In this document: one piece after another, positions 63,746 through 64,000 of the stretch
How positions within the stretch are numbered: the stretch's first letter is position 1
Layout of the letters: each line of letters begins with the position of its first letter
Assembly (NCBI RefSeq): GCF_021568315.1
Contig: NZ_JAKGSI010000001.1
Location: 186,001-250,000, forward strand
Reading direction: 5' to 3'
Length of the DNA: 64,000 bases
DNA from: Corynebacterium uropygiale
GTDB taxonomy: Bacteria; Actinomycetota; Actinomycetes; Mycobacteriales; Mycobacteriaceae
Notes under the pieces: model-generated
What the model was told of the DNA's origin: nothing
Seen by the model: the letters and a program-made list of their open reading frames with translations, nothing else
The model's database searches: none
Program-made: the position numbers and the translations under genes

Positions 63746-64000
63746 TGAAACTGACACTGGAAATCTGGCGTCAGGCTGGACCTACGCAGGAGGGCCGTTT
63801 CGAGACCATCGAGGTCCCGGATGCTGTGCCGCAGATGTCCATCCTGGAGCTTCTGGACCACGTCAACTCCGGCCTCATCGAGGAAGGCAAGGAGCCCTTC
63901 GCCTTCGCCTCCGACTGCCGTGAGGGTATCTGCGGTACCTGTGGCCTCACGGTGAACGGCCGCCCCCACGGCGCCGACAAGAACAAGCCGGCCTGCCAGC
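63745..64000 (+). CDS. sdhB: Succinate dehydrogenase iron-sulfur subunit, N-terminal part (cut by window end)
   Basis: 85 codons are visible. The [2Fe-2S] ligands appear in FASDCREGICGTCGL, with the fourth Cys in KPACQ at the window edge. Starts MKLTLEIWRQAGP in the TAATG overlap with sdhA. The [3Fe-4S] and [4Fe-4S] part lies outside the window. Confidence 0.95.

Overview
The window is high-GC chromosomal DNA from a mycolic-acid-containing Corynebacterium. No ribosomal RNA is present, so the genus rests on gene content and order: a corynomycolyltransferase, whcA, glxR, cyaB, ramB and sdhCAB, an rmlC-rmlD fusion, a Tad pilus locus, and mycothiol-linked formaldehyde metabolism. As I recall them, the gene orders from ponA to holB and from lpd to sdhB match C. 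glutamicum, and the first block also mirrors the Rv3644c-Rv3682 region of Mycobacterium tuberculosis. I cannot name the species.

Layout: 1-3.1 kb holds the start of an Mrp-type antiporter gene, a membrane-anchored coiled-coil protein and tRNA-Pro. 3.2-16.7 kb is conserved housekeeping: a phosphoesterase, YqeY, a class A PBP, whcA, RidA, a metallo-beta-lactamase-fold enzyme, glxR, nth, a TlpA-like thioredoxin, a NUDIX enzyme, a MarP-type acid-resistance protease and an EphE-like hydrolase. At about 16.83-16.95 kb lies a 6C small RNA. It is followed by ssd and a seven-gene overlapping Tad pilus operon (17.2-21.9 kb), then an MrfA-like helicase, cspA, topA, a GntP-type permease, cyaB and holB.

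32-39.6 kb is accessory. The 3' end of holB and the following tRNA-Thr gene are present twice. Between the copies is a small low-GC segment with a secreted protein and a small membrane protein. The second copy is followed by an ABC exporter with a two-component system, then a second pair of a small membrane protein and a secreted protein. Housekeeping genes resume with a sodium:solute symporter, tag, a secreted trypsin-like protease, mycothiol-dependent formaldehyde dehydrogenase with its partner hydrolase, and a DsbA-like protein. 45.7-56.0 kb is one leftward cluster of dTDP-rhamnose synthesis, glycosyltransferases, a flippase and two peptidases. A mycolyltransferase, a 40-residue peptide gene, lpd, ramB and sdhCAB (sdhB cut by the window end) complete the window.

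Regulation: glxR (cAMP receptor) and cyaB (adenylate cyclase) are both here, and good GlxR-type palindromes lie at the GntP-type permease, the sodium:solute symporter and sdhC, consistent with cAMP control of carbon uptake and respiration. Many genes have a TANNNT -10 element 6-8 nt before the start codon, indicating leaderless mRNAs. This helped choose several starts.
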